42,530 nt of DNA from positions 1 through 42,530 of the forward strand of contig JAFYWD010000219.1 in assembly GCA_017558205.1 (NCBI GenBank). Direction: 5' to 3'. The position numbers were made by a program, and so were the translations under genes. Each line of letters begins with the position of its first letter. The first letter of the stretch is position 1. The stretch comes from Lachnospiraceae bacterium. Lineage in GTDB: Bacteria > Bacillota > Clostridia > Lachnospirales > Lachnospiraceae. Below are positions 1 through 8,634 of the stretch, piece after piece. A model generated the notes under the pieces. It was not told where the DNA came from, did not search any database, and saw nothing but the letters and a program-made list of their open reading frames with translations.

Positions 1-1407
1 AAACTTTCTCTTTGTTCGTTTCTTTTTAGTTGAATGTAATAATTTTTCTGATATTAAAAATTTGAAAAAAACAATTGCTATTATAAAGAGTAAAAAGACA
101 ATTAAAAAAATTATTATTTGAAAGATATTGATAAAAATAATATTATCATTATTGGAAACATCATGTTTGTAGGTATCTATAAATTTAGAACCGAAAGAAT
201 AAGTATAGGAATCATCCTCAGCTAAAAAAACACCAATTTTACCTAATAAATGCTCTTTATAAGAATAATTAACAGTACACACTAATTGATCGTTGTTATC
301 ATAGCTTACAGAAGAAGTTAAATCTTTAAAGGTTAAAGTATTAGGTAATAAAATATAATCATTACTGTTTAAAGATAAAATAGTTTTATGATTTCCTAAA
401 ATCCCGGAAGAATCAGAAAAGAACTTATTTTCTATGGAATAAGGATTATCATGATCCTTTAAATAAACTGGAGAAAAGTTGTTAAAACCATAATTAAATA
501 AGTCAATAGTATCTGTAAACTGATAAGGGTTTTCTTCCTTTAAAATGACACAAATTAATTTCATACCATCCTTGGAAGCACAGGAAACAAGAGTTTGTCT
601 GGCAGAAGAGGTATAGCCCGTTTTAGTACCCACTAAATATTCATAAGCATAAGCTTTACCGGGTAAAAGCTGACTTTTAGCTGATAAGTGTAAGCCTTCT
701 TTATTTTGAGTAGAATTGACCGGTACTGAATAATTTAAGGTAGAAGATAACTGAGACAAAAGTTCATTGGAAAAAAAAGCTTTTGCAATTAAAGCCATAT
801 CATAGGCTGTAGTATAATGATTTTCATCATGAATACCGTTAGGTGTAATAAAATTAGAATTGATGCAGCCTAAGGAAGCAGCTGTCTCATTCATAAGCTT
901 CCCGAAGGAAGTAACATTCCCTGAGATATGCTCAGCAACAGCATAGGCAGCTTCATTGGCTGAGCCGATGAGAATACCGCTTAAAACATCCTTTAGAGGT
1001 AACTTAGTACCGGGATTTACTCCCATATTAGCATCTTCCCACCATTTAATACTATTAATGGCTTCCTTGGAAAAGGTAATGATTTCATCAGGATCACATT
1101 TGTTAACAGCAATATAAGTGGTAAGAAGTTTAGTGATACTGGCAGGAAATAATTTTTCATGGATATTTTTTGCATATAATATACTTCCGGTATTAGCATC
1201 CATCAGAATAGCAGCCTGGGCACCAATAGAGGGTCCCTGAGGCCAATTTTCATAATCATTAGATTCTATAGGTAAAAACTTTCTTTGCTCGGCTTCTTCT
1301 AAAAAATTATCAGCATAAGAGCTAAAAGAAAATAGAGAAAAAATTATAGAAAAAATTATAGAAAACAGCGTAAATTTATTTATAAATGAAAAAAATCTAA
1401 AAGACAT
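1..1407 (-). CDS. D-alanyl-D-alanine carboxypeptidase (penicillin-binding protein 5 family), 3' end outside window
   Basis: This serine peptidase trims the terminal D-Ala from peptidoglycan stem peptides outside the membrane. I translated the minus strand by hand from the ATG at 1407-1405; GGAG lies eight bases upstream, and 469 codons stay open to base 1. A signal peptide covers about residues 1-32. The three S11 motifs are present: S90-I-T-K93 (nucleophile Ser), S149-A-N151 and K262-T-G264 followed by YTSSARQ. A beta-rich PBP5 C-terminal domain follows. Residues about 425-450 form a hydrophobic helix followed by a Lys/Arg-rich tail, as in Clostridia homologues that are anchored by a true transmembrane segment. 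It stands alone and is divergent from trmB. The family assignment is secure; which paralogue (dacA, dacB, dacF) it is cannot be decided. Confidence 0.93.
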   Translation of the reverse strand, partial: MSFRFFSFINKFTLFSIIFSIIFSLFSFSSYADNFLEEAEQRKFLPIESNDYENWPQGPSIGAQAAILMDANTGSILYAKNIHEKLFPASITKLLTTYIAVNKCDPDEIITFSKEAINSIKWWEDANMGVNPGTKLPLKDVLSGILIGSANEAAYAVAEHISGNVTSFGKLMNETAASLGCINSNFITPNGIHDENHYTTAYDMALIAKAFFSNELLSQLSSTLNYSVPVNSTQNKEGLHLSAKSQLLPGKAYAYEYLVGTKTGYTSSARQTLVSCASKDGMKLICVILKEENPYQFTDTIDLFNYGFNNFSPVYLKDHDNPYSIENKFFSDSSGILGNHKTILSLNSNDYILLPNTLTFKDLTSSVSYDNNDQLVCTVNYSYKEHLLGKIGVFLAEDDSYTYSFGSKFIDTYKHDVSNNDNIIFINIFQIIIFLIVFLLFIIAIVFFKFLISEKLLHSTKKKRTKRKF

Positions 1408-1486
1408 TTGATACTCCAAAAAAAAAAAATTATTAGCTTTATTATGGCATAAATAAAATGAAATGAAAATATGAAAAATTAGAATG

Positions 1487-1515
1487 TTGTTTTTAAAGGA
1501 TAAAAAGGGTAAAAT
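1487..1515 (+). promoter_or_regulatory. Predicted sigma-A promoter of trmB
   Basis: TTGTTT at 1487-1492 and TAAAAT at 1510-1515 are separated by 17 bases. Transcription would start near 1522, about 25 bases before the trmB ATG. AAGGAG at 1534-1539 is the ribosome binding site. Confidence 0.55.
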
Positions 1516-1546
1516 AAAGGGCAGATAGAAGAGAAGGAGAAGGAAA

Positions 1547-2194
1547 ATGAGATTAAAAAATATACCGGGAGCAAGAGAAAGAATAGCAGAAAGCCAATTT
1601 GTAGTACAGGATCCAAAAGCTTTCAAAGGAAAATGGAATACAAAATTTGATAACCAGGGAGAAATACATATTGAAGTAGGAATGGGAAAAGGTCGTTTTC
1701 TTATGGAAATGGCAAAGAGAAATCCAACCATAAATTATATAGGAATAGAAATGTATTCCAGTGTATTACTTAGAGCAGTACAGAAAATGGAAGAGGAGTC
1801 ATTAGAAAATCTGACATTTATTTTAATAGATGCCAGAGAAATAGAAGATATCTTTGAAAAAGAAGAAATATCAAAAATCTACTTAAACTTTTCAGATCCC
1901 TGGCCGAAGGACAGACATGCTAAAAGAAGGCTACCCAGTCGTCAATTTTTACAAAGATTCAGTATGGTTCTTAAAAAAGAAGGTGTGATTGAATTTAAAA
2001 CAGATAACAGATCATTATTTGATTTTGCAGTAGAAGAAACTGAACCTGCAGGATGGGAGATACTGGAGATTTCCTATGATCTTCATAAAGAAGAAAGAAT
2101 GATGAAGGATAATGTAATGACTGAATATGAAGAAAGATTTTCCTCTATGGGAAATCCGATTTTCAAATATATAATAAGAAAAATATATAAGTAG
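1547..2194 (+). CDS. trmB: tRNA (guanine-N7-)-methyltransferase TrmB
   Basis: The enzyme uses S-adenosylmethionine to form m7G46 in the variable loop of tRNA. The 215-residue length is normal for the family. The SAM-binding motif EVGMGKGRF lies at about residues 44-52, and the signature NFSDPWPKDRHAKRRL, with the catalytic Asp and the tRNA-contacting basic residues, at about 115-130. The ATG at 1547 has AAGGAG seven bases upstream and its own predicted promoter. It appears monocistronic and converges on the phosphatase gene at 2302-2931. Confidence 0.96.
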   Translation: MRLKNIPGARERIAESQFVVQDPKAFKGKWNTKFDNQGEIHIEVGMGKGRFLMEMAKRNPTINYIGIEMYSSVLLRAVQKMEEESLENLTFILIDAREIEDIFEKEEISKIYLNFSDPWPKDRHAKRRLPSRQFLQRFSMVLKKEGVIEFKTDNRSLFDFAVEETEPAGWEILEISYDLHKEERMMKDNVMTEYEERFSSMGNPIFKYIIRKIYK

Positions 2195-2222
2195 GAAATT
2201 TAATAATTACTGGAATAAAGAG

Positions 2223-2293
2223 AGCCCCCTAATTATAAAACAATGGCATAAGAATGAGATCTAATGTCATCAGATATAATCAGAGGGCTTTTA
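2223..2293. terminator. Possible bidirectional terminator between trmB and the phosphatase gene
   Basis: AGCCCCCT at 2223-2230 pairs (7 of 8) with AGAGGGCT at 2282-2289, which is followed by TTTT. Inside the long loop, ATGGCAT pairs with ATGTCAT (one G-U), giving a stacked two-stem structure. It lies between two convergent genes. The long loop makes the call uncertain. Confidence 0.4.
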
Positions 2294-2301
2294 AATATAA
2301 A

Positions 2302-2931
2302 TTACCAGTCAGCTTCCTTATTTTCCTTATAAAAAATTTTAGCTTCTTCCAATAATTGAAAATGATCATCTTCATACTGAGAAATTGTAACAGAACAGTT
2401 TTTATGAGTCACGGACCAAAAATCTGCAATACTACGTCCATTCATGTGATAAATCATACCACGGATTAAAGCACCATGACCGACAACCAGTATATTTTTA
2501 CAGGAGTTTTCTAAGGGAAAGATACATTCCCTTAAAAATAATCCACAACGGTAAAAAAGATTATCTAAGGTTTCCCCACCTTTTGCAGGAATATATTCAC
2601 ACGGATTGTGGATAAAATTGTATAATTCTGATTCCGGATGTGAATGAATGTAAGAAAGACTTAGGCCCTCCCCTTCACCGAAGCTCAATTCCAATAGTCT
2701 GTCATCAGTAATAACCTTAATATTTCTATTCTCTGCCATAATGGAAGCAGTCTCAAATGCTCTGGTTAAGGGACTGGAGTAAATCCTATCAAAGGAAATA
2801 TGAGATAAAGCAGCAGCTGTCTCTTTAGCAAGAAAAACACCATAATTATTTAAAGGTATATCGGACTGCCCCTGTAATCTTCTTTCTTTATTCCAATCTG
2901 TTTCCCCGTGACGCATAAAGTAAATCTTCAT
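2302..2931 (-). CDS. Histidine phosphatase family protein (phosphoglycerate mutase-like)
   Basis: This is a cytosolic phosphohydrolase of the branch-1 histidine phosphatase superfamily. The N-terminal MRHGETDWNKERRLQGQSD carries the phosphohistidine RHG motif at residues 7-9 and the usual arginine and Gln-Gly contacts. The second catalytic region VVGHGALIRGM is near residue 150, and the acidic general acid/base lies in LLELSFGEGEG near residue 80. The length of 209 residues is typical of CobC/GpmB/YhfR-like phosphatases. The substrate cannot be read from sequence: it may be a phosphoglycerate, alpha-ribazole phosphate or a small phosphate ester. No cobalamin genes are nearby, so the CobC name is not used. 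The region upstream holds a 7-bp inverted repeat (2967-2989). Confidence 0.88.
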   Translation of the reverse strand: MKIYFMRHGETDWNKERRLQGQSDIPLNNYGVFLAKETAAALSHISFDRIYSSPLTRAFETASIMAENRNIKVITDDRLLELSFGEGEGLSLSYIHSHPESELYNFIHNPCEYIPAKGGETLDNLFYRCGLFLRECIFPLENSCKNILVVGHGALIRGMIYHMNGRSIADFWSVTHKNCSVTISQYEDDHFQLLEEAKIFYKENKEADW

Positions 2932-3143
2932 TAGACCATAACTCCTAAGATATAAAATAGAAATAATAGTATTAATATTATGAATACTAACATCAATAAT
3001 ATAACTTAAGAAACTTCACAAATCAATAAAAGAAAATTTAAATCCTTATAAATTGTATGAAAACATAGCGGTAAGTACTATGTTAATAGAAAAATTTGGT
3101 ATATAATAAAAAAAATATAGAAGAAGATACAAAGGAAAAATAG

Positions 3144-4511
3144 ATGAGATTACAGGATATTATTCAGAGTCAGCGAGATTTTTTCTACACAGGTGAAACA
3201 AAGAAAATATCATTCAGAAAAGAAAAACTTTTACAGCTGTCACAAGCTATAAATGATTATGAGGAAAGAATATACCGGGCTTTATATGAAGATTTAAATA
3301 AGTCAGAATATGAATCTTACCTAACCGAACTTAGTCTGGTAAAGGAGGAGATTCAAAAAGTCTTAAAGAACTTAGATAAATGGGTAAGTCCTAATAAAAA
3401 GAAGAAATCTTTATTTACAGCTTTTTCCGGATCCTATACCATGTACGAGCCCTACGGAGTAGTACTGATAATTTCTCCATGGAATTATCCTTTTCTTTTA
3501 ACATTGCTTCCTTTAGTGGGAGCCATGGCAGCCGGAAACTGTAGCATGATTAAACTGTCAAAAGGCTCGAAGCAGGTATCTGCAGTTATCAGAGATATCA
3601 TAAGAGAAACATTTGACAGTCATTATATTAATGTAATTGACGATCAGGTATCTAATGATTCTATTTTATCAGAAAAATATGATTATATTTTCTTTACAGG
3701 AAGCAACAGGGTAGGAAAGATTGTAATGCGTTATGCCTCGGATCACTTAACACCGATTTCACTGGAATTAGGCGGAAAAAGTCCATGTATTGTGGATAAA
3801 AGCGCTAATATAAAGGAAAGTGTGAGGAAAATTCTGTGGGGAAAATCTATAAATGCCGGTCAGACATGTATTGCTCCTGATTACGTACTGGTAGATGAGT
3901 TAATAAAAGATGAATTTACACAGGAAATGAAAAAACAGCTGGAAGAAAATTACAGAGGCTTTGAATTAATGGAGGATTATCCAAAAATTATAAATTTACA
4001 TCACTATATAAGATTATGTAATATTTTAGATAAGGAAAAAAATGTGTTAGGAGGAGGAAGAAGGGAAAGTACCTTAAAGATAGCACCTGCAGTGATACCG
4101 GATGCAAGCTTCCAAAGTGAGGTAATGCGTGATGAAATTTTTGGTCCCATATTACCGATTATAGGTTATTATCGGCTTGATGCATTGCTGGAAGAATTAA
4201 AAAAGAAGCCAAAGCCTTTAGCATGTTATATTTTTAGTAAAGATCAAAATATGATAAATCAGGTGAATAGAGAATTTTCGTACGGCGGAGGCTGTGTAAA
4301 CGACTGCCTTCTTCATATAGCTAACAGCTATCTACCCTTTGGCGGAGTTGGAAACAGTGGTATGGGAGCTTATCATGGGTATTACAGCTTTAAGACTTTT
4401 TCTCATGAAAAAGCAATATTGGTGAGTAATAATAATTTGGGGAATTATTTTATAACACGTCCTTTTTCAAAAGAAAAGTTAAATAAATTAAGAAAATGGA
4501 TAAAAAGATAA
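3144..4511 (+). CDS. Aldehyde dehydrogenase, class 3-like (NAD(P)+-dependent)
   Basis: It oxidises aldehydes to carboxylic acids with NAD(P)+. The 455-residue length matches the ALDH3/YwdH branch, which is shorter than the usual 490-500 residue enzymes. The cofactor-binding segment SPWNYPF lies near residue 112 and FFTGSNRVGK near 180. The general base Glu208 lies in SLELGGKSPC and the nucleophile Cys242 in NAGQTCIAPD; this pair is almost identical in position to mammalian ALDH3. The C-terminal PFGGVGNSGMGAYHG motif is present. TATAAT at 3102-3107 gives a likely -10 box about 40 bases upstream, but no good -35 is visible. It stands alone, so the physiological aldehyde is unknown. Confidence 0.92.
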   Translation: MRLQDIIQSQRDFFYTGETKKISFRKEKLLQLSQAINDYEERIYRALYEDLNKSEYESYLTELSLVKEEIQKVLKNLDKWVSPNKKKKSLFTAFSGSYTMYEPYGVVLIISPWNYPFLLTLLPLVGAMAAGNCSMIKLSKGSKQVSAVIRDIIRETFDSHYINVIDDQVSNDSILSEKYDYIFFTGSNRVGKIVMRYASDHLTPISLELGGKSPCIVDKSANIKESVRKILWGKSINAGQTCIAPDYVLVDELIKDEFTQEMKKQLEENYRGFELMEDYPKIINLHHYIRLCNILDKEKNVLGGGRRESTLKIAPAVIPDASFQSEVMRDEIFGPILPIIGYYRLDALLEELKKKPKPLACYIFSKDQNMINQVNREFSYGGGCVNDCLLHIANSYLPFGGVGNSGMGAYHGYYSFKTFSHEKAILVSNNNLGNYFITRPFSKEKLNKLRKWIKR

Positions 4512-4524
4512 AAGTATAAAAGAA

Positions 4525-4565
4525 AAAAGCACCGTCCCCAGACAATCGTCCAAAAACAGTGCTTT
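4525..4565 (-). terminator. Terminator of the tRNA-Lys transcript
   Basis: On the minus strand AAAGCAC and GTGCTTT pair across a 26-base loop. The stem is followed by TTTTTTC, and it starts just past the tRNA 3' end. It may also act weakly on the aldehyde dehydrogenase message coming the other way. Confidence 0.55.
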
Positions 4566-4566
4566 A

Positions 4567-4639
4567 TGCGCCTCCAGGGGCTCGAACCCTGGACACCCTG
4601 ATTAAGAGTCAGGTGCTCTACCAACTGAGCTAGAGGCGC
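4567..4639 (-). tRNA. tRNA-Lys (anticodon CTT)
   Basis: A complete 73-nt cloverleaf can be drawn on the minus strand. The acceptor stem is GCGCCTC with GAGGCGC plus discriminator A. The D-arm contains AGCTCAGTTGGTAGAGC. The anticodon stem CCTGA/TCAGG holds the loop CTCTTAA, which gives anticodon CTT. The T-arm contains GGTTCGAGCCC. The 3' CCA is not encoded and must be added by nucleotidyltransferase. It lies downstream of its own promoter at 4669-4697. Confidence 0.96.
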
Positions 4640-4668
4640 TCAAATGTTTAAAACTAACAACAAAATTG

Positions 4669-4697
4669 ATTATAATATAACAAAAGAAAAAAAGCAA
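4669..4697 (-). promoter_or_regulatory. Promoter of tRNA-Lys
   Basis: On the minus strand TTGCTT (4697-4692) and TATAAT (4674-4669) are separated by exactly 17 bases. This predicts a start near 4662, a leader of about 23 bases before the mature tRNA. Confidence 0.7.
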
Positions 4698-4864
4698 GCA
4701 TATATTATAAAATAATTTAAAAAAATTATAGGAATGATAATAAAAGCCTATGATTAATACAATATCATAAAATAATAATATAAATCTAAAAATGCTGTTA
4801 TTTTTTGATTTATGAGAAAATGTTATGATGATGTGGCAGCGTGTATTTTGCAATGGGGAAAAGT

Positions 4865-6535
4865 ATGAAGCGATATTCAAGATTACTTATCATAACTTGT
4901 ATTTCTTATATTTTAATAAATTTATTTATTCATGCCTTAGTAAGCTGGGATAATTTTGATCAGATAGAGCTGGATAATAAAATTACCTTACATATTGAGA
5001 AAAACAGAAATGATATAAAAACAATATATAATAATAAATTTGAGGCTATTAATACAGGTGAAAGGGTTAGGGCAATAATACCTATACCTAAAGAAATGCA
5101 CTTTCAATATCCTGCTTTATGCTTTACAACTTACAGTTGTATAACAAAAATCTGGTATGATGGAAATCTTCTCTATTCTCATGGAGAGGATCTGGCAGAA
5201 CAGGGAAAGATGATAGGAACCTTGTATGATTCAATCATTCTTCCAAGGGAAGCAATAGGTGATTCAGTAGTTTTAGAATGTATTGCTACTGAGAAAGGTG
5301 CTATGAGCCAAATAAGTAATCTTCTTTTGATGGAAGCTGCTGAAAGCTCTAAGTACCCCAATACCGGTAATCTTATCGGTATGCTGATATTCACTTGTAT
5401 TTTTGTATTCTCTTTTTTCCTGTTCTTCATACTTCTGTTTTTAGATAATAAAGATTATATTATACGTCTTGTACAGAGACTTACTTTAATGATTTTGTCG
5501 GTATCTGTATATATTATCAGCAGCCAGGGATTTTTCCATCCCTTAGTATATGATTTCAGAGGATTAGCACATATAGAATATATCAGCTTTTTTTTCCTGC
5601 CCATACCATTTGCCTTATTCTTTTATGAAATTTACGAAAATAAAATTTTGAAGAGAGTAATAAAGCTGACATTAGGTGTTAGCACAGTATTTTTTATAAT
5701 ATGTACAATCTTAAATTATACTACGGTAAATTATCATTATGTTTTCTTTCTTCCTTATATTCATTTAGAGATGTTTGTAGGACTTTTGGTATATTTATCG
5801 GGCTTCTTTATTGAAGCAAAACGTAAAGAAAAAGAGCAGTGGGTAAACTTAGTAAGAAGAGGCTTTATTGTTTTTTTAATTTTGATGTCTATAGAGTTAA
5901 TCCAGTTTTATATTGCACAAAAAAGTGATGCTTTTATGTTCCGGTTAACCTTACTTCCCATGGGAATAATTCTTGTAATAGTGCTGTTTAGTACAGGAAT
6001 TATAATGAAGCTTGTAAAACGGGTTCAGGAAATAGAAGAAAAGAGACAATTGGAAAAGCTGGCATTTACTGACGTACTTACCGGACTAGCCAGCAGGACA
6101 AAATGCTATACCTTAATTGAAAAAATTAAGCAGGAAAATATTTGGGAATATACAATATTCTTTATAGATCTGAATGATTTAAAATATTATAATGACAAAT
6201 ATGGTCACAATATGGGAGATGATTATATTAAAACCATGGCTCTGATTATGACTGAATGCTTTGAAGATTCCGATATTATCAGCAGATTTGGCGGAGATGA
6301 ATTTGTAGTATTTTATTTAAGAGATATAGAAGAAAAGGTGTCTTCTTATCTGGAAACATTCTATGAAAAGATAAAGAGTATAAATGATAGTAATATTTAT
6401 CCTTTTATCATTAATGCTGCCTGTGGAGTAGTAAGCAGTACAAAGGAAAATCCTTTAGAAATAGAAGTGGCAATAGCATCAGCAGATCAGAAGATGTATG
6501 AAAATAAGAAATTGATGAAAGAAAAAAGAACCTGA
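4865..6535 (+). CDS. Membrane-bound diguanylate cyclase-like GGDEF protein with seven-helix sensor
   Basis: It would make cyclic di-GMP in response to an extracytoplasmic signal. A first membrane helix is followed by about 135 extracytoplasmic residues resembling the beta-sandwich of 7TM sensor receptors. A block of seven hydrophobic helices spans about residues 165-385, then a short coiled linker, then a GGDEF domain. DVLTGLASR opens the domain, DLNDLKYYNDKYGHNMGDD carries metal and guanine contacts, and RFGGDEF is an intact active site. The inhibitory RxxD I-site is replaced by ExxD. Translation could begin at GTG 4841, ATG 4853 or ATG 4865. The last is preferred because GGGG lies six bases upstream and it gives a basic MKRYSRLL start before the helix. 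Inputs are unknown. Confidence 0.87.
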   Translation: MKRYSRLLIITCISYILINLFIHALVSWDNFDQIELDNKITLHIEKNRNDIKTIYNNKFEAINTGERVRAIIPIPKEMHFQYPALCFTTYSCITKIWYDGNLLYSHGEDLAEQGKMIGTLYDSIILPREAIGDSVVLECIATEKGAMSQISNLLLMEAAESSKYPNTGNLIGMLIFTCIFVFSFFLFFILLFLDNKDYIIRLVQRLTLMILSVSVYIISSQGFFHPLVYDFRGLAHIEYISFFFLPIPFALFFYEIYENKILKRVIKLTLGVSTVFFIICTILNYTTVNYHYVFFLPYIHLEMFVGLLVYLSGFFIEAKRKEKEQWVNLVRRGFIVFLILMSIELIQFYIAQKSDAFMFRLTLLPMGIILVIVLFSTGIIMKLVKRVQEIEEKRQLEKLAFTDVLTGLASRTKCYTLIEKIKQENIWEYTIFFIDLNDLKYYNDKYGHNMGDDYIKTMALIMTECFEDSDIISRFGGDEFVVFYLRDIEEKVSSYLETFYEKIKSINDSNIYPFIINAACGVVSSTKENPLEIEVAIASADQKMYENKKLMKEKRT

Positions 6536-6557
6536 GATTAATTCTCGGGTTCTTTTT
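6522..6557. terminator. Bidirectional terminator between the GGDEF gene and niaR
   Basis: AGAACCTGAGA pairs with TCTCGGGTTCT (one G-U) across a short loop, flanked by an A-run on the left and TTTTT on the right. The hairpin contains the stop codons of both convergent genes, which are only two bases apart. Confidence 0.8.
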
Positions 6558-7071
6558 CTTCGTCACTGATATAATCCAGTTTTTTAAGTTCTGCTTTAAT
6601 AAAATTCATAGTTTCAATATTTTTAGTTTCAATAAGATGATAATGATCTCCGGAGGTAAGGAAGGAGAGAGGCCTGTCCTTGGAACGGATCATCTTATCT
6701 ACAAAGGATTTGGCGTCCATACGGTTAGCAATATAAAGATCTGCTTCAATTCTGCCGTAGAGATCATGGTTAACAGCAGTATTGAGAATTGTTCCCCCAT
6801 TATCAACTATAGTAAAAAATTCATCTAAAATATGATTCTGGGAATGGTTTACCGTTAAATATTCACGGTAAGAATTTTGGTCAGGACGAAAAAGCATATA
6901 TCCCCGATTAGTAGAAATAATATTTTTATTTTCGGCACGGAGGATAGCGATATCTTGGACGATTACCTGACGGCTTACCTCTAAAAGATCAGCCAGTGCT
7001 GTGCCTGAAAGAGGTTTATCCTGCTGGTTCAATATATCAATGATTTTAAGTCTTCTGTTTTCTGAGTTCAT
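6538..7071 (-). CDS. niaR: NiaR-type niacin-responsive transcriptional repressor
   Basis: NiaR (YrxA) represses NAD synthesis and niacin uptake genes when nicotinic acid is bound. An N-terminal HTH_11 winged helix covers about residues 5-60 (LADLLEVSRQVIVQDIAILRAEN). A C-terminal 3H domain follows, with conserved His residues seen in VNHSQNH, VNHDLYG and GDHYHL, thought to bind a metal and the ligand. The 177-residue length fits. The start overlaps the stop of the upstream carbonic anhydrase gene by one base (TAATG), so translation is probably coupled. No niacin genes are in the window, so its targets must be elsewhere. Confidence 0.92.
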   Translation of the reverse strand: MNSENRRLKIIDILNQQDKPLSGTALADLLEVSRQVIVQDIAILRAENKNIISTNRGYMLFRPDQNSYREYLTVNHSQNHILDEFFTIVDNGGTILNTAVNHDLYGRIEADLYIANRMDAKSFVDKMIRSKDRPLSFLTSGDHYHLIETKNIETMNFIKAELKKLDYISDEEKEPEN

Positions 7072-7571
7072 TATTCTATCCTTTCACATTCCCTAAAAAA
7101 GGCAATTTCTTCCACATATAATTTTGCGTTGGCAATACTTTTTTCTACTTCTGCTTCCGTAACCGGACGAATTACTTTAGCAGGAGAACCAAGAACAAGA
7201 GAGTTATCGGGGATTACAGCATTCTGAGTAACCAGAGCTCCGGCACCAATAATACAATTATTACCGATGGAAGCACCATTTAATATAATGGCTCCCATAC
7301 CCACTAAGGTATTATTACCGATATTACATCCGTGAATAATGGCTCCGTGTCCTATGGTTACGTTGGCTCCGATATTTACCTGGAAGCCTGCATCCACATG
7401 TACCACAGCATTATCCTGAACATTGGACCCTTCTCCGATAACAATAGGTTCCTCCATGGCACGTATGGTTGCATTATACCATACACTAACATCGGCTTTA
7501 AGTGTTACATTACCATAAATTGCACAGCCTTTGGCAAGAAAGGCAGTAGAATCAATAACAGGTTTTATCAT
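7071..7571 (-). CDS. Gamma-carbonic anhydrase family protein (left-handed beta-helix)
   Basis: The protein is built of hexapeptide repeats (about residues 12-135, for example GCAIYGNVTLKADVSVWYNATIRA) forming a trimeric left-handed beta-helix. The zinc ligands of the family are seen as His in VVHVDAG and in IGHGAIIHGC. Relatives such as YrdA, CaiE and PaaY either hydrate CO2 or have lost this activity, so the reaction is uncertain. The 166-residue length is usual. GGAGG stands upstream of the ATG at 7571. It is co-transcribed with niaR through a one-base overlap. Confidence 0.9.
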   Translation of the reverse strand: MIKPVIDSTAFLAKGCAIYGNVTLKADVSVWYNATIRAMEEPIVIGEGSNVQDNAVVHVDAGFQVNIGANVTIGHGAIIHGCNIGNNTLVGMGAIILNGASIGNNCIIGAGALVTQNAVIPDNSLVLGSPAKVIRPVTEAEVEKSIANAKLYVEEIAFFRECERIE

Positions 7572-7603
7572 AAGCTACCTCCAAATTAATTATAATATAA
7601 TTC

Positions 7604-7632
7604 TTGCTATTTTAAGAAATATAGTGTAGAAT
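7604..7632 (+). promoter_or_regulatory. Promoter of tRNA-Pro
   Basis: TTGCTA at 7604-7609 and TAGAAT at 7627-7632 are 17 bases apart. The predicted start near 7639 is only about six bases before the mature tRNA 5' end. The -35 hexamer is nearly the same as that of tRNA-Lys. Confidence 0.7.
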
Positions 7633-7644
7633 AACATGTGTTCT

Positions 7645-7718
<74 letters not shown>

Positions 7719-7723
7719 TTGGT

Positions 7724-7755
7724 AAAAGCTGGGAATTCATTTCCGGCTTTTTTAC
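7724..7755 (+). terminator. Terminator of tRNA-Pro
   Basis: AAAGCTGGGAA pairs with TTTCCGGCTTT (two G-U pairs), followed by TTTTTT, only six bases after the tRNA. Confidence 0.85.
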
Positions 7756-7858
7756 ATTTTACCAAAGAAATAAGATTCTACAAAATTTTGTAACTATTTA
7801 CATTGTAGAACTATTTTTAAAATTTTACCAGTAAAAATAAAAAATAAAGGAAAGAAAT

Positions 7859-8623
7859 ATGATAATAGACAGTCATGCACATCTTGATGATGAAGCTTTT
7901 GAAGAAGATCGTGAAGAGTTAATAGAAAAGCTTAAGGAGAGTAATATCAGTGCTGTTATGAATATCAGTGCCGGTTTAAAATCAGCCAGAACAAGCTTAG
8001 AATTAGCAAAAAAATATGATTTTATTTATACCTCCATGGGAGTTCATCCCTGTGAAACAGGAGAATTAACAGAAGAAAATTTTAAACAAATTACAGATAG
8101 CTTACAAGAAGAAAAGGTAAAGGCTATTGGTGAAATTGGTTTGGATTATTACTGGAATGAGCCGGAAAAGAAAATTCAGCAGTACTGGTTCAGAAGACAG
8201 CTTTGTCTGGCCCATGAATATCAGCTTCCCATTATCATTCATTCAAGAGATGCAGCAGCGGATACTTATAGAATAATGCAGGAAGAAAAAGCAGACCTAC
8301 TAAAAGGCGTCATTCATTGTTATTCCTATTCAAAGGAAACAGCCAGAGATTATTTAAACTGGGATTATTACTTTGGAATCGGTGGTGTTGTTACCTTCCA
8401 AAATGCAAAAAAACTAAAGGAAGCGGTAGAGTATATTCCATTAAAAAATATACTTTTAGAAACAGACAGCCCTTATCTTTCACCCATGCCTTATAGGGGA
8501 AAAAGAAATTCACCCTTGAATTTAAAATTGATTGCTGAGGCCATTGCAGAAATAAAAGGTCTGGCAGTAGAAGAAGTAATTAAGGTAACAGGAGAAAATA
8601 CAAAGAAATTATACGGAATATAA
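7859..8623 (+). CDS. tatD: TatD family metal-dependent hydrolase
   Basis: A cytosolic TIM-barrel amidohydrolase; characterised members are 3'-5' DNA/RNA exonucleases linked to DNA repair and D-aminoacyl-tRNA hydrolysis. Metal ligands and signatures are in order: DSHAHLDD at residues 4-11, GEIGLDYYWN near 93, IIHSRDA near 128, HCYSYS near 153 and ETDSPYLSP near 201. The length of 254 residues is standard. AAAGG lies upstream of the ATG. It is 11 bases upstream of rsmA, the arrangement common in Firmicutes, but the ribonuclease M5 gene (rnmV) that often sits between them is absent here. Confidence 0.94.
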   Translation: MIIDSHAHLDDEAFEEDREELIEKLKESNISAVMNISAGLKSARTSLELAKKYDFIYTSMGVHPCETGELTEENFKQITDSLQEEKVKAIGEIGLDYYWNEPEKKIQQYWFRRQLCLAHEYQLPIIIHSRDAAADTYRIMQEEKADLLKGVIHCYSYSKETARDYLNWDYYFGIGGVVTFQNAKKLKEAVEYIPLKNILLETDSPYLSPMPYRGKRNSPLNLKLIAEAIAEIKGLAVEEVIKVTGENTKKLYGI

Positions 8624-8634
8624 AGGAAACACTT

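Noticed and set aside
1017..1199. Minus-strand reading frame of 60 codons
   Set aside because: It lies out of frame inside the carboxypeptidase gene, whose three catalytic motifs show the true frame.
4602..4880. Minus-strand reading frame of 92 codons over the tRNA-Lys region
   Set aside because: It runs through the tRNA gene and its promoter, is rich in Phe/Ile/Tyr from A/T-rich DNA and has no ribosome site.
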